Below, in pieces: positions 18,615-26,617 of a DNA stretch of 40,603 bases. A model generated the notes under the pieces. It made no database searches. It saw only the letters and a list, made by a program, of their open reading frames with translations, and had not been told where the DNA came from. The position numbers and the translations under genes were made by a program. Within the stretch, counting starts at the first letter, position 1. Each line of letters begins with the position of its first letter. Origin of the DNA: an uncultured Bacteroidales bacterium (GTDB lineage Bacteria > Bacteroidota > Bacteroidia > Bacteroidales > P3); the NCBI GenBank assembly GCA_946613135.1, contig CAMOFI010000004.1, positions 1 to 40,603 on the forward strand, read 5' to 3'.

Positions 18615-18630
18615 TTTTGTCGCGACAAAA
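18615..18630 (+). promoter_or_regulatory. 16-bp perfect palindrome, candidate operator
   Basis: TTTTGTCGCGACAAAA is a perfect dyad between the divergent upxY and nitroreductase genes, about 95 nt before the nitroreductase start. A further TTGTCG half-site occurs at 18640-18645. A dimeric regulator of the nitroreductase is the simplest reading. The rest of the 288-nt intergenic region holds the upxY promoter and no gene that I can see. Confidence 0.45.
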
Positions 18631-18725
18631 TAAATATACTTGTCGTCCGTTAAAAACACATACTTAATAAATCAACAGTAAAACGATCCAACATAATCAA
18701 ATAATTTCCAAAACCGAACATCGAC

Positions 18726-19481
18726 ATGCAAAATGCTGAAGAAATAATGCTAAGCCACCGTTCAATCAGAAAATTCCAAGAGCGTCCCATTGAACCCGAA
18801 AAAATGGACCGCATACTGCAATGTGGGACAAGAGCCTCAAACACTGGCAACATGCAAATATATAGCATCATCGTCACGCAAGACTCCGACAACATCAAGG
18901 CTCTCTCCAAGCTCCATTTCGGACAAGGTGCCTCCGCACCAGCATTCATAACTGTCTGTGTCGACGTGAACCGTTACCACCACTGGTGCAGATTGCGCGG
19001 ATGCGACGAACCTTACGACAACTTCCTATGGCTTATGTCGGGCACCGTCGACGCTTCGCTCGCAGCACAAAACATCTGCATAGCCGCCGAAGCCGAAGGT
19101 CTCGGATTTTGCTACCTCGGCACCGTCCTCTACAATACCGCCGCCATCGCACAACTCCTCGACCTGCCTCGCGGCGTTGTGCCTGTAGTTACGCTATGCA
19201 TGGGCTATCCCGCCGAACAACCCGAACAAAGCGAACGGTTGCCTCTCGAAGGTGTCGTACACCAAGAAAAATACCACGACTACTCCGACCAGCAAATCAA
19301 CGACATACACCGCATACGCGAAGAGTTCCCCTTCAACAAGGAAATGGTCCGCATCAACAAAACCGACAACCTCGCTCAAATATTCACACAAATCAGATAC
19401 CCACACAAAGACAACGTCGCAATCTCGCAAGCCCTGCTCGACTTTGTAGAACAGGCTGGCATGATGAACAACAAACTATGA
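18726..19481 (+). CDS. NADPH-dependent nitroreductase/flavin reductase family protein
   Basis: A 251-aa FMN-dependent enzyme of the nitroreductase superfamily, closest in layout to the NfsA/FRP group. Visible are the N-terminal SHRSIRKFQERPIEPEKMDRIL with the FMN-binding Arg residues, CGTRASNTGNMQ, the central DASLAAQNICIAAEAEGLGFCYLGTV and PRGVVPVVTLCMGYPAE. It would reduce nitro compounds, quinones or flavins with NAD(P)H in the cytoplasm. Its stop overlaps the next start (ATGA), so it is coupled to the flippase gene. Confidence 0.9.
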   Translation: MQNAEEIMLSHRSIRKFQERPIEPEKMDRILQCGTRASNTGNMQIYSIIVTQDSDNIKALSKLHFGQGASAPAFITVCVDVNRYHHWCRLRGCDEPYDNFLWLMSGTVDASLAAQNICIAAEAEGLGFCYLGTVLYNTAAIAQLLDLPRGVVPVVTLCMGYPAEQPEQSERLPLEGVVHQEKYHDYSDQQINDIHRIREEFPFNKEMVRINKTDNLAQIFTQIRYPHKDNVAISQALLDFVEQAGMMNNKL

Positions 19482-20968
19482 GCACAACATCTTCTATAAA
19501 GAAAATCTTTTCCGACTCTATCATCTATGGACTCAGCTCCATAGTCGGACGATTCCTCAACTACCTGCTCGTTCCCCTCTATACCTACACACTTGTCAGC
19601 TCAGGCAGCTACGGCATCGTAACCAATTTCTATGCCTATTCCGCACTCCTGCTCGTGCTTCTCACCTTCGGTATGGAAACAACGTTCTTCTACTTCGCCA
19701 ACCGCGACAAAGAGAACTACCAGAAAGTATTCTCCACATCATTATATCTTGTCGGATGCGTGGGCGCCACTTTCGTTCTGCTTGTAAACCTCTTCATACT
19801 TCCCATATCAAATGCAGTAGGCTACGCAGACCATCCTGAGTATATCCGCATAATGGCCATTATCGTCGCCTTCGACGCTTTCCAAGCCATCCTCTTCGCC
19901 TTCCTACGTTTCAAAGGTCGCGCATGGAAATTCGCCATCCTCAAGCTGCTTTTCATCGTTTTCAACATTGGAATAAACCTTTTTGTTTTCCTCGCCGCCC
20001 CAAAACTCGCCCTATCCCATCCCGACATGATGCGCTGGTACTCTGTCGACAACCAAGTATTATACATCTTTCTGGTCAACCTGATCTGTACCGTACCCAT
20101 AACGCTCGGATTCTTACCCGAATTGCGCAATCTGCGTTTCGGTGTCGACCTCAAACTCGTCCACAGCATGCTGCGCTACACTTGGCCCCTGCTGCTCCTC
20201 GGCCTCGCCGGCATCCTCAACCAGGTGGCCGACAAAATATGCTTCCGCTTCATCATCCCTGGCGAAGAAGGCGACGCCCAACTCGGCATCTATGGTGCAT
20301 GCGCCAAAATAGCAATGATAATGGCCATGATTACCCAAGCTTTCCGATACGCCTACGAGCCCTTCGTCTTCAGTTCCGGACGCACTAAAGAGAGCAAAGA
20401 AAGCCAAGCTCTTGTAATGAAATACTTCGTAATGTTTACGCTCCTCGCCTTCCTCGCCGTCGTCGCCTACATGGACATCCTCAAACATATAATATCGCCT
20501 CGCTACTGGGAAGGGTTGCGCGTCGTGCCTATAGTCATGATGGCCGAAATCTTTATGGGCATCTACTTCAACCTCTCCTTCTGGTACAAACTCATTGCCA
20601 AGACCTGGTGGGGCGCCATATTGTCTGCAATTGGATGCATCGTCCTGCTCGCTGTCAACTTCATTTTTGTGCCCAAATACGGGTATATGGCCTGTGCTTG
20701 GGGAGGCTTCTGCGGCTATGGGGTATGCATGATACTGAGCTACCTCATCGGACAGCACTACAACAAAATCGAATATCCCGTAAAAACCATTCTTGCATAT
20801 TTTACAGTGACGATAGCCCTGTTTGTCGTCATGGGATTCACAAAGACATTGCCGCTCGCCCTGTCTCTGACAATCAACACGCTCCTTCTATTGGCATATG
20901 TTGCAATTGTGGCCTACAACGAGCGCGATCTATTAGCCAAAGTATTGCGCCGCACCAAGGCCAGCTGA
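19478..20968 (+). CDS. polysaccharide (Wzx/MATE-like) flippase family protein
   Basis: A 496-aa integral membrane protein with about 12-14 hydrophobic segments. It begins MSTTSSIKKIFSDSIIYGLSSIVGRFLNYLLVPLYTY, the classic N-terminus of oligosaccharide flippases, where FxxSxxYGxxxxxxRxxxxxLxPLYT recurs. Further on is GMETTFFYFANRDKENYQKVFSTSLYL. The track's start at 18986 lies within the nitroreductase gene in another frame; the ATG at 19478 overlaps the nitroreductase stop by 4 nt. It probably flips lipid-linked glycan units across the inner membrane, although no glycosyltransferases are next to it. It ends 16 nt from a convergent lipoprotein gene. Confidence 0.9.
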   Translation: MSTTSSIKKIFSDSIIYGLSSIVGRFLNYLLVPLYTYTLVSSGSYGIVTNFYAYSALLLVLLTFGMETTFFYFANRDKENYQKVFSTSLYLVGCVGATFVLLVNLFILPISNAVGYADHPEYIRIMAIIVAFDAFQAILFAFLRFKGRAWKFAILKLLFIVFNIGINLFVFLAAPKLALSHPDMMRWYSVDNQVLYIFLVNLICTVPITLGFLPELRNLRFGVDLKLVHSMLRYTWPLLLLGLAGILNQVADKICFRFIIPGEEGDAQLGIYGACAKIAMIMAMITQAFRYAYEPFVFSSGRTKESKESQALVMKYFVMFTLLAFLAVVAYMDILKHIISPRYWEGLRVVPIVMMAEIFMGIYFNLSFWYKLIAKTWWGAILSAIGCIVLLAVNFIFVPKYGYMACAWGGFCGYGVCMILSYLIGQHYNKIEYPVKTILAYFTVTIALFVVMGFTKTLPLALSLTINTLLLLAYVAIVAYNERDLLAKVLRRTKAS

Positions 20969-20984
20969 CTTCTGAACATACCAC

Positions 20985-21188
20985 TTACAGGACCTTGCTG
21001 CATTCGGAATAGGTCGTGCCAAAATCCACCTGTTCCATCTGCACACATGTCTTGCCCTCTTCTTCAAGCTGAGCGATATCGAATTCGTCAGCATCTCCGT
21101 CATACCGGTAGCAGCGACATGTCTTGCCGCACGACACCACAAACAACATTGCAACAATAATCAGAATGTATATCTTTTTTGTTCTCAT
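20985..21188 (-). CDS. small cysteine-rich lipoprotein
   Basis: A 67-aa predicted lipoprotein: MRTKKIYILIIVAMLFVVSC is a signal peptide with lipobox VVSC. After the lipid-modified Cys come GKTCRCYRYDG (a CxC pair) and later GKTCVQME and a final Cys near the end (YSECSKVL). The pattern (lipobox, CxC within eight residues, later Lys-x-Cys/x-Cys-Glu) is shared with the two lipoproteins at 22593-23158, suggesting paralogy. The function is unknown. It is separated from the MauE-thioredoxin gene by a 261-nt structured intergenic region. Confidence 0.7.
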   Translation of the reverse strand: MRTKKIYILIIVAMLFVVSCGKTCRCYRYDGDADEFDIAQLEEEGKTCVQMEQVDFGTTYSECSKVL

Positions 21189-21449
21189 GAGACTGTCTAA
21201 TGGTAACCTCTAAAAAATCGTTTAATTATCTTCGTTGACATTTCTTTGACTCTGAAAAGCAAACAAGTTTTCTTTTCTCTCGCTTTGCGAAACGTTCGCG
21301 TTTTGCCTGGTACAAGCTCCTGTGGAGCGCGTAGAGGAGCCTGCGAGTGGGCTGCTAGTCCTCCTTCATAGTTTAATCAAATGTCGGACTAAATTCGTTC
21401 AATTCGCCGTTTTTTTAAATAATTATTAGAGGTGTCGTAATGAAAAAAC
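21189..21449. repeat. structured GC-rich intergenic element, possible dispersed repeat
   Basis: This gap holds no credible gene. It has three back-to-back hairpins: GCGAA-ACG-TTCGC (21287-21299), GCTCC-TGT-GGAGC (21316-21328) and a looser GAGGA...TCCTC stem (about 21334-21364). ACCTCTAA (21206-21213) and TTAGAGGT (21426-21433) bracket it as an 8-bp inverted repeat. A stretch CCTGG..CAA..TCC...GGA...GAGGA resembles the in-frame insertion in murF. Whether this is a MITE-like or REP-like element cannot be decided here. Confidence 0.45.
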
Positions 21450-22580
21450 TTAATTCTTAATCCACTCACCTATCTCTTCTTCATCAATATTCCTATACGA
21501 ATACGTGGTCTCTATCGCACCGTCTTTCATCAGCAACACCAATGGGAACGAGCCTCGTGTGATTTTCAGAAACAGGTCCTTGTCTATTCGCATCTCTCTA
21601 AAGCGCATAGAATGCGATTTTTCGTAGAATGCCTCGTATTTCGTCTCGTCGGCAACTTTGGGGAATATGTAGACAATATTATCATGCGATGCTCCTGTTC
21701 GCTTCACTATCGTCGAAATCTTGTCTGCCGCCAAGCGGCAATAGCCGCACGCCGGACTGAAAAAAGCCACTACATGTTTGCCATTGTCCAAACCTGCATC
21801 CGACAGTCGGTCGACATCTTCCGACTCCGTCAGTTCTTCCTCTTCCTGCATAGCCTCGTCCTCCTCCACTCCATCTATCTGTTCAAGAAGCAGCTGTGAA
21901 TCAAAATATTCGCTATTGCTTTTATAAAACCAATTATCGGGAGGGGTCTGCACGAATACGGTAACTATAGGTATTAGCACAAGAGCAGTCGTCACATACC
22001 AACGTTTATAGAACTTGAACGATGCCAAAACCCCGACGCTCATCATGACCAGCATCATCACAAGAGCCAAACGGTCGAGAATATGCAACGAAAATATCAT
22101 ATAAACTGTTAGCAAGGCAGCCGTAATCACATAAACCACAACGACAAGCCACCAGCGCGGATACCACTCTTCTGAAGTGTATTTCATCACAAACAACAAC
22201 ACCAACACCAGCACCGCATTCTTGACTATCGACTGGATTGGATTGAAAGGCATCAACTCGCCGAAACAATGACAGCTATCGGTACGACCTATCAGTTGTG
22301 CATAGACAAGAAACACAATAAAACAGACAAGGAACAGCAATGTGGCCACCACGGTAAATCTGTGGTAACGATGTGATATCAGAGCAGTTCCAATTATCAA
22401 TTCGACTGCTATAAGCAATCTCGACAGGTAAAAGCAGGTCGTCAATGAGAAGAGTCCGAAACTGTACACATAAATCTCAAAAACATCTATGCTTACGAAT
22501 TTCGACACTGCCGAAAAAACAAAAAGCATGCCGACAAGTATCTTCAATACCGAGGCACTGATTCTTAACGTCTTTTCCAT
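21450..22580 (-). CDS. MauE/DoxX-like membrane protein with C-terminal thioredoxin domain
   Basis: A 376-aa fusion. Residues 1-210 form about 6-7 transmembrane segments with the MauE/DoxX-type pattern LKILVGMLFVFSAVSKF and the Cys motif CHCFGE (103-108). After a short acidic linker (EEDEAMQEEEELTESED, about 239-256) comes a thioredoxin-fold domain with active site C278-GYC-281 (SPACGYC) and the cis-Pro region GSFPLVLL. It should act at the inner membrane/periplasm, passing electrons or oxidising equivalents between membrane and envelope thiols. Immediately upstream are two Cys-rich lipoproteins, the nearest only 12 nt away, which may be its substrates (inference). Confidence 0.87.
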   Translation of the reverse strand: MEKTLRISASVLKILVGMLFVFSAVSKFVSIDVFEIYVYSFGLFSLTTCFYLSRLLIAVELIIGTALISHRYHRFTVVATLLFLVCFIVFLVYAQLIGRTDSCHCFGELMPFNPIQSIVKNAVLVLVLLFVMKYTSEEWYPRWWLVVVVYVITAALLTVYMIFSLHILDRLALVMMLVMMSVGVLASFKFYKRWYVTTALVLIPIVTVFVQTPPDNWFYKSNSEYFDSQLLLEQIDGVEEDEAMQEEEELTESEDVDRLSDAGLDNGKHVVAFFSPACGYCRLAADKISTIVKRTGASHDNIVYIFPKVADETKYEAFYEKSHSMRFREMRIDKDLFLKITRGSFPLVLLMKDGAIETTYSYRNIDEEEIGEWIKN

Positions 22581-22592
22581 CGGACGCTCAAA

Positions 22593-22886
22593 TTAAGGCA
22601 ATACACTGACCGTATCTACGTCAAGTTCGCTGCACTTCACTTTACGAACGGTATAAACGACAGGACCCGTATCTTTCGTCCTGAAAGTCATCTCGTAGAT
22701 ATGGTCACATTTCATGCTACGTTCCACATTGACGACGGCAGTATCGGCACGCGTCACGGTGTCAGCATTGATAACAATAGTGTAATTGTCACTTACACAA
22801 TGGCAATAACGGCTTTTCTTGCATGCCGCCACCGACAGTATAACAACAACTGCGGCAACAATGGCCAGAAGTCTTTTCTTGTTCAT
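22593..22886 (-). CDS. small cysteine-rich lipoprotein
   Basis: A 97-aa predicted lipoprotein with signal peptide MNKKRLLAIVAAVVVILSVA and lipobox VAAC, followed by KKSRYCHCVSDNY (CxC), later SMKCDHIYEM and VKCSEL. It is paralogous in layout to the lipoproteins at 22898 and 20985. It lies 12 nt before the MauE-thioredoxin gene and 11 nt after the neighbouring lipoprotein, so all three are one operon. No known domain is recognised. Confidence 0.75.
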   Translation of the reverse strand: MNKKRLLAIVAAVVVILSVAACKKSRYCHCVSDNYTIVINADTVTRADTAVVNVERSMKCDHIYEMTFRTKDTGPVVYTVRKVKCSELDVDTVSVLP

Positions 22887-22897
22887 CTCTCGTTTAA

Positions 22898-23158
22898 TTA
22901 TTCGTTTTCATTCAAACCGAAATCATAATCCGTACAAAGCACCGAGTCGGTAACGTCGTGCGATGTGACCGAATGCAGATCGTATAGCACATAACGCAGC
23001 TGCTCGCATGACCCTTTGTCTATCTTTATAATTCGCTCGTATGACTCGCCGAGCACTGCACAATGACACTCTCGTTCCTTCGAGCACGATGCCATCGCAA
23101 GGAGCATTAATACCCCGACAGAGAATAAAACAATCTTCTTCATTTTATTGATTATCAT
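22898..23158 (-). CDS. small cysteine-rich lipoprotein
   Basis: About 82-86 aa; the start may be ATG 23158 (MIINKMKK) or the internal ATG at 23143 (MKKIVLFSVGVLMLLAMASC). The lipobox is MASC, followed by SKERECHCAVLGESY with the CxC pair and then KGSCEQLRYVLYDLH. It is the first gene of the lipoprotein/MauE-Trx operon. The function is unknown, but the Cys pattern matches the two sister lipoproteins. Confidence 0.73.
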   Translation of the reverse strand: MIINKMKKIVLFSVGVLMLLAMASCSKERECHCAVLGESYERIIKIDKGSCEQLRYVLYDLHSVTSHDVTDSVLCTDYDFGLNENE

Positions 23159-23219
23159 CTTTTTTCTCTAAAAAATATCATTATTCGACAATAGCTTGTT
23201 TACTACTGAATTCAAAATG

Positions 23220-23227
23220 CAAAAGTA
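23220..23227 (-). promoter_or_regulatory. -7 element of the lipoprotein/MauE-Trx operon
   Basis: TACTTTTG on the minus strand, followed by CA, is identical to the -7 element of the tRNA and rpmE2 promoters. The upstream TTTG is 16 nt away, shorter than usual. It lies 62 nt before the first lipoprotein start. Confidence 0.48.
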
Positions 23228-23256
23228 ATTATTTTTTCTCAAACAAAGAAAAAAAA

Positions 23257-23898
23257 TTATAAAACACTACATACCATCAATCCATCACGCATACCAATCA
23301 TCACGTTTTCAACTCTTTCGTCCTTCTCCACCTTCTTGTTAAAACTATCTATCAGCATTGTGTCACAATCGTGATATCGCTCGGTATCCAACACCTTGCG
23401 TCCCCAAAGCACATTGTCTATTACTATCAATCCTCCTTTCCTCACATACGGTAATAGCATTTCATAATATTCTTCCATCCCTCTTTTGTCGGCATCGACA
23501 AAAACCATGTCAACCGGTGTAGGGTCCGACGCAAGAACCTGTGGGATCATCCGCCTTGCATCCCCTATATGGAGTCTTACTCGATCGCTCACTGCTGCTG
23601 ATTCCAAATTATGGACAATCCTGGATTCCAGCTCTTCGTTGATTTCAAACGTGTGAACTATTCCCTCTTTCGACAATCCCCGAGCAAGACATATCGTGGA
23701 GTATCCCACAAAAGTGCCGACCTCTACGACACGACGCGCCGACAACGAGCGACAAAGAATCGTCAGCAGTGCCCCCTCGTGCGAGCCACACACCATCTGG
23801 GGTTGTGCTGTGTGCAACGCTGCCCACCGTTCCACTCGGTTGAGCACTTCGTCCGCCTGTATGCTGTGATTTTCTATGTATTCCGCTTCGGAAGTCAC
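23257..23898 (-). CDS. O-methyltransferase (caffeoyl-CoA O-methyltransferase-like family)
   Basis: A 213-aa class I SAM-dependent methyltransferase of the Methyltransf_3 family. Motif I is VVEVGTFVGYSTICLARGL, followed by HTFEINEEL, HIGDARRMIP and the metal/substrate region VDMVFVDADKRGMEEYYEM and GGLIVIDNVLWGRKV. Bacterial members methylate catechol-like hydroxyls or tRNA hydroxyuridine (TrmR-type); TrmR-like activity is possible but not proven. It starts 2 nt after the ftsK stop and is probably co-transcribed with it. Confidence 0.92.
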   Translation of the reverse strand: MTSEAEYIENHSIQADEVLNRVERWAALHTAQPQMVCGSHEGALLTILCRSLSARRVVEVGTFVGYSTICLARGLSKEGIVHTFEINEELESRIVHNLESAAVSDRVRLHIGDARRMIPQVLASDPTPVDMVFVDADKRGMEEYYEMLLPYVRKGGLIVIDNVLWGRKVLDTERYHDCDTMLIDSFNKKVEKDERVENVMIGMRDGLMVCSVL

Positions 23899-23900
23899 GG

Positions 23901-26546
23901 CTATAGGTTGCTGAGTATTTCCTCAAGAGTCACTTCATCCTTCACCAGCACTTCGCGGGCTTTCGAGCCATTATACGGGCCGACGATGCCAGCTGCTTCC
24001 AACTGGTCGATAATCCTTCCTGCTCTATTATAGCCCAACGACAACTTGCGCTGCAGTAGCGACGTGCTGCCAAATTGCGACGCCACCACCAGACGTGCAG
24101 CATCGTTGAAGAACTCGTCTTTCGACTTGGCATCGAAATCCCTGTTGGGTGCATCGTTTTCGTCCAGGTATTCGGGAAGCACAAAGCCCTCGCCTTCGGC
24201 ATATCCACGCTGGTCGCCGATAAACTGCACAAGTCGTTCGATTTCGGGCGTGTCGATAAGGGCGCACTGCAGTCGCACCAAGTCCTTGCCGGCAAGGGAT
24301 ATAAGCATATCGCCACGACCAATAAGCTGCTGAGCGCCACCGGTGTCAAGAATGGTTTTACTGTCGATGCCGCTGGTGACGCGGAATGCAACACGTGCCG
24401 GGAAGTTGGCCTTGATGGTTCCAGTGATGATATTGGTAGTTGGACGCTGGGTTGCGATGATGAGGTGTATACCCACAGCACGAGCCAACTGTGCAAGTCG
24501 GCAGATCGGAAGTTCCACCTCCTTGCCGACGGTCATAATCAAGTCGCCAAACTCATCGATCACTACGACGATATATGGCAGATAACGATGACCGTTATCA
24601 GGATTCAGCATACGTTTGCAGAACTTCTCGTTGTACTCCGTTATTTTACGCACCTTGGCGGCTTTGAGCAGGTCGTAGCGCGTATCCATCTCGATACACA
24701 GCGAGTTAAGCGTTCGCACCACCTTCTTCACATCAGTGATTACAGGCTCTCGCTTGTCGGGATCCTTGCTCAATTCGTCAGGCATCACAGCGAGGTAATG
24801 GCGCTCTATTTTGGAATAGAGTGAAAACTCCACCTTCTTGGGGTCGATCAGCACCAACTTCAGTTCCGAAGGATGCTTAGTATATAGCAGCGACGCCAAC
24901 ACTGCATTGAGGCCCACCGACTTACCTGTACCTGTCGCACCTGCCATCAGCAGGTGAGGCATCTTGGCCAAATCTGTAATGAAACACTCGTTGCTGATAG
25001 TCTTGCCGAAAGCAACAGGCAACTCCATCTTGGCCTTTCGGAACTCGTCGCTTTCGAGCATAGTCTTCATAGCCACAATCTGCGGTTTGGCATTGGGCAC
25101 CTCTATTCCAATGTTGCTTTCGCCCGGGATTGGCGCAATGATACGTATTCCAAGAGCTGCCAGCGACAGTGCAATGTCGTTTTCGAGACCCTGTATCTTG
25201 CTGATACGCACACCACGTGCCGGCTTGATCTTATATAGCGTCACCGTAGGTCCTGGCTGGGCCGAGATTTCGGTGACTTCGATGCCATAGTCGCGCAGAG
25301 TATCGACAATGCGGTCCTTGTTGGCAACAAGCTCCTCCTTCGAAACTTTAACGTTCTTCTGTTCCCAATCCTCAAGGATGTCGGTATTGGGCATTATATA
25401 ATCCTTCAAGTCCAACTTAGGATCGTACGGCTCGTCAATGCCGTAATGCACTCGATAGTCGTCAGGATCGGTTCCAATTTCTTCCTCATTGCCTTGGGCG
25501 CCCTCGTCTCCACGATTGTCGGTCTCCGGCACATCATTGACAGTGAAAATCGGTTCACCTGACCTGCCAGCCCGTCGGTTCACACGTTCAAACTCATCGT
25601 TGATGTCGAATGTAACCCTACCGCCATCGTCGTCATCGACGTTGCTTTCTGCAGAAGGCTGTTGGCGTGGTTCTTCCGACGTCCTGTCACTTCCGCTCTG
25701 CCCTCTAACGATGTCGTCTAAGTGGGTGTCGGGTTCAAAATCAGCGCCTTCGTTCGTGTCTTCATCCCCCTCTTCATCGTCCGTCTCGTCATCGTCTTGC
25801 CCGCCACTGCCTATCACTCTTCCCCAAAGGCGAGCGAAGAATCCAGGTCTGTCCTCTTCCTCTTCGCCATCCTCATCACCATCCTCTTCTTCAACAACTT
25901 CAGGACGAGCAGCCCTCTCCTGCGGGCGCAGCCTGCGCTCCGGAATACGGATGCGGACATGGTGAACCATAACGAGAAAAAGACAGGCCAAGAAAAGCAG
26001 CAGAATCGGAAGACCGATATGCAACAAGCTGAACAGCACACGGGCAAACTCTATTCCGACCACTCCTGAAAGCGTAGCAGCAAGCGTATGCTGCTCTCCA
26101 TCCTCCGGATTGGCAATCCACCCTATTGTTATGCTGAGCCACATCACCCAAAACAAGACAGACCACAGGCACTTCCTGAATTTGCGGTTGTCGTTCCATA
26201 GCGTGCTGCGTGGTGCCTTATCGGGCTTACGTTCCCTATTCTTGGAAATCAGACGCATGCCATAAACAAAAAGAAGAAAACAGAGCCCCAACGACGCTAT
26301 GCCGAATGTGCCGTTCACCAAACACGAGGCAAGCCAGCCCCCAAAGGTGCCGCACCAATTGTCCGCCCTCAGCGGCTCTGCCCCTGAGAATACAAATGAG
26401 AGCACATAACTGGTGATGGCTACAAACGAATAGAAAGCGAAGAGCATATAGAATGCACCCCTCGCCACAGCAAACTGAGAGGAGGCCAGAAAATGTTTCA
26501 GGCCTCCCTCTTTTGTGGGTTTTACTTTTTTCTTCTTCTTTGGCAT
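23901..26546 (-). CDS. ftsK: DNA translocase FtsK
   Basis: An 881-aa FtsK/SpoIIIE translocase that pumps chromosome ends through the septum and activates XerCD at dif. The N-terminus (about 25-185) has four hydrophobic segments. Residues about 215-300 form a very acidic low-complexity linker (EEEDGDEDGEEEED, DDDETDDEEGDED). The RecA-like motor follows, with Walker A GATGTGKS (about 536-543) and Walker B YIVVVIDEFGDL. The C-terminal gamma winged-helix domain, which reads KOPS-like sites, is visible as STSLLQRKLSLGYNRAGRIIDQLEAAGIVG. Confidence 0.97.
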   Translation of the reverse strand: MPKKKKKVKPTKEGGLKHFLASSQFAVARGAFYMLFAFYSFVAITSYVLSFVFSGAEPLRADNWCGTFGGWLASCLVNGTFGIASLGLCFLLFVYGMRLISKNRERKPDKAPRSTLWNDNRKFRKCLWSVLFWVMWLSITIGWIANPEDGEQHTLAATLSGVVGIEFARVLFSLLHIGLPILLLFLACLFLVMVHHVRIRIPERRLRPQERAARPEVVEEEDGDEDGEEEEDRPGFFARLWGRVIGSGGQDDDETDDEEGDEDTNEGADFEPDTHLDDIVRGQSGSDRTSEEPRQQPSAESNVDDDDGGRVTFDINDEFERVNRRAGRSGEPIFTVNDVPETDNRGDEGAQGNEEEIGTDPDDYRVHYGIDEPYDPKLDLKDYIMPNTDILEDWEQKNVKVSKEELVANKDRIVDTLRDYGIEVTEISAQPGPTVTLYKIKPARGVRISKIQGLENDIALSLAALGIRIIAPIPGESNIGIEVPNAKPQIVAMKTMLESDEFRKAKMELPVAFGKTISNECFITDLAKMPHLLMAGATGTGKSVGLNAVLASLLYTKHPSELKLVLIDPKKVEFSLYSKIERHYLAVMPDELSKDPDKREPVITDVKKVVRTLNSLCIEMDTRYDLLKAAKVRKITEYNEKFCKRMLNPDNGHRYLPYIVVVIDEFGDLIMTVGKEVELPICRLAQLARAVGIHLIIATQRPTTNIITGTIKANFPARVAFRVTSGIDSKTILDTGGAQQLIGRGDMLISLAGKDLVRLQCALIDTPEIERLVQFIGDQRGYAEGEGFVLPEYLDENDAPNRDFDAKSKDEFFNDAARLVVASQFGSTSLLQRKLSLGYNRAGRIIDQLEAAGIVGPYNGSKAREVLVKDEVTLEEILSNL

Positions 26547-26617
26547 ACGCCTTTATTTATTTTCCTTTGTGTAACGATTGTTGGCGATACAATATCTTTG
26601 CAGGTTAGGAAACGTCC

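Noticed and set aside
18986-19477. 660-aa start for the flippase ORF
   Set aside because: The first 164 codons lie in another frame of the nitroreductase gene and are Arg-rich nonsense.
26592-26602. TATCTTTG on the plus strand near the ftsK start
   Set aside because: It points away from ftsK and toward no plus-strand gene; chance occurrence is likely.
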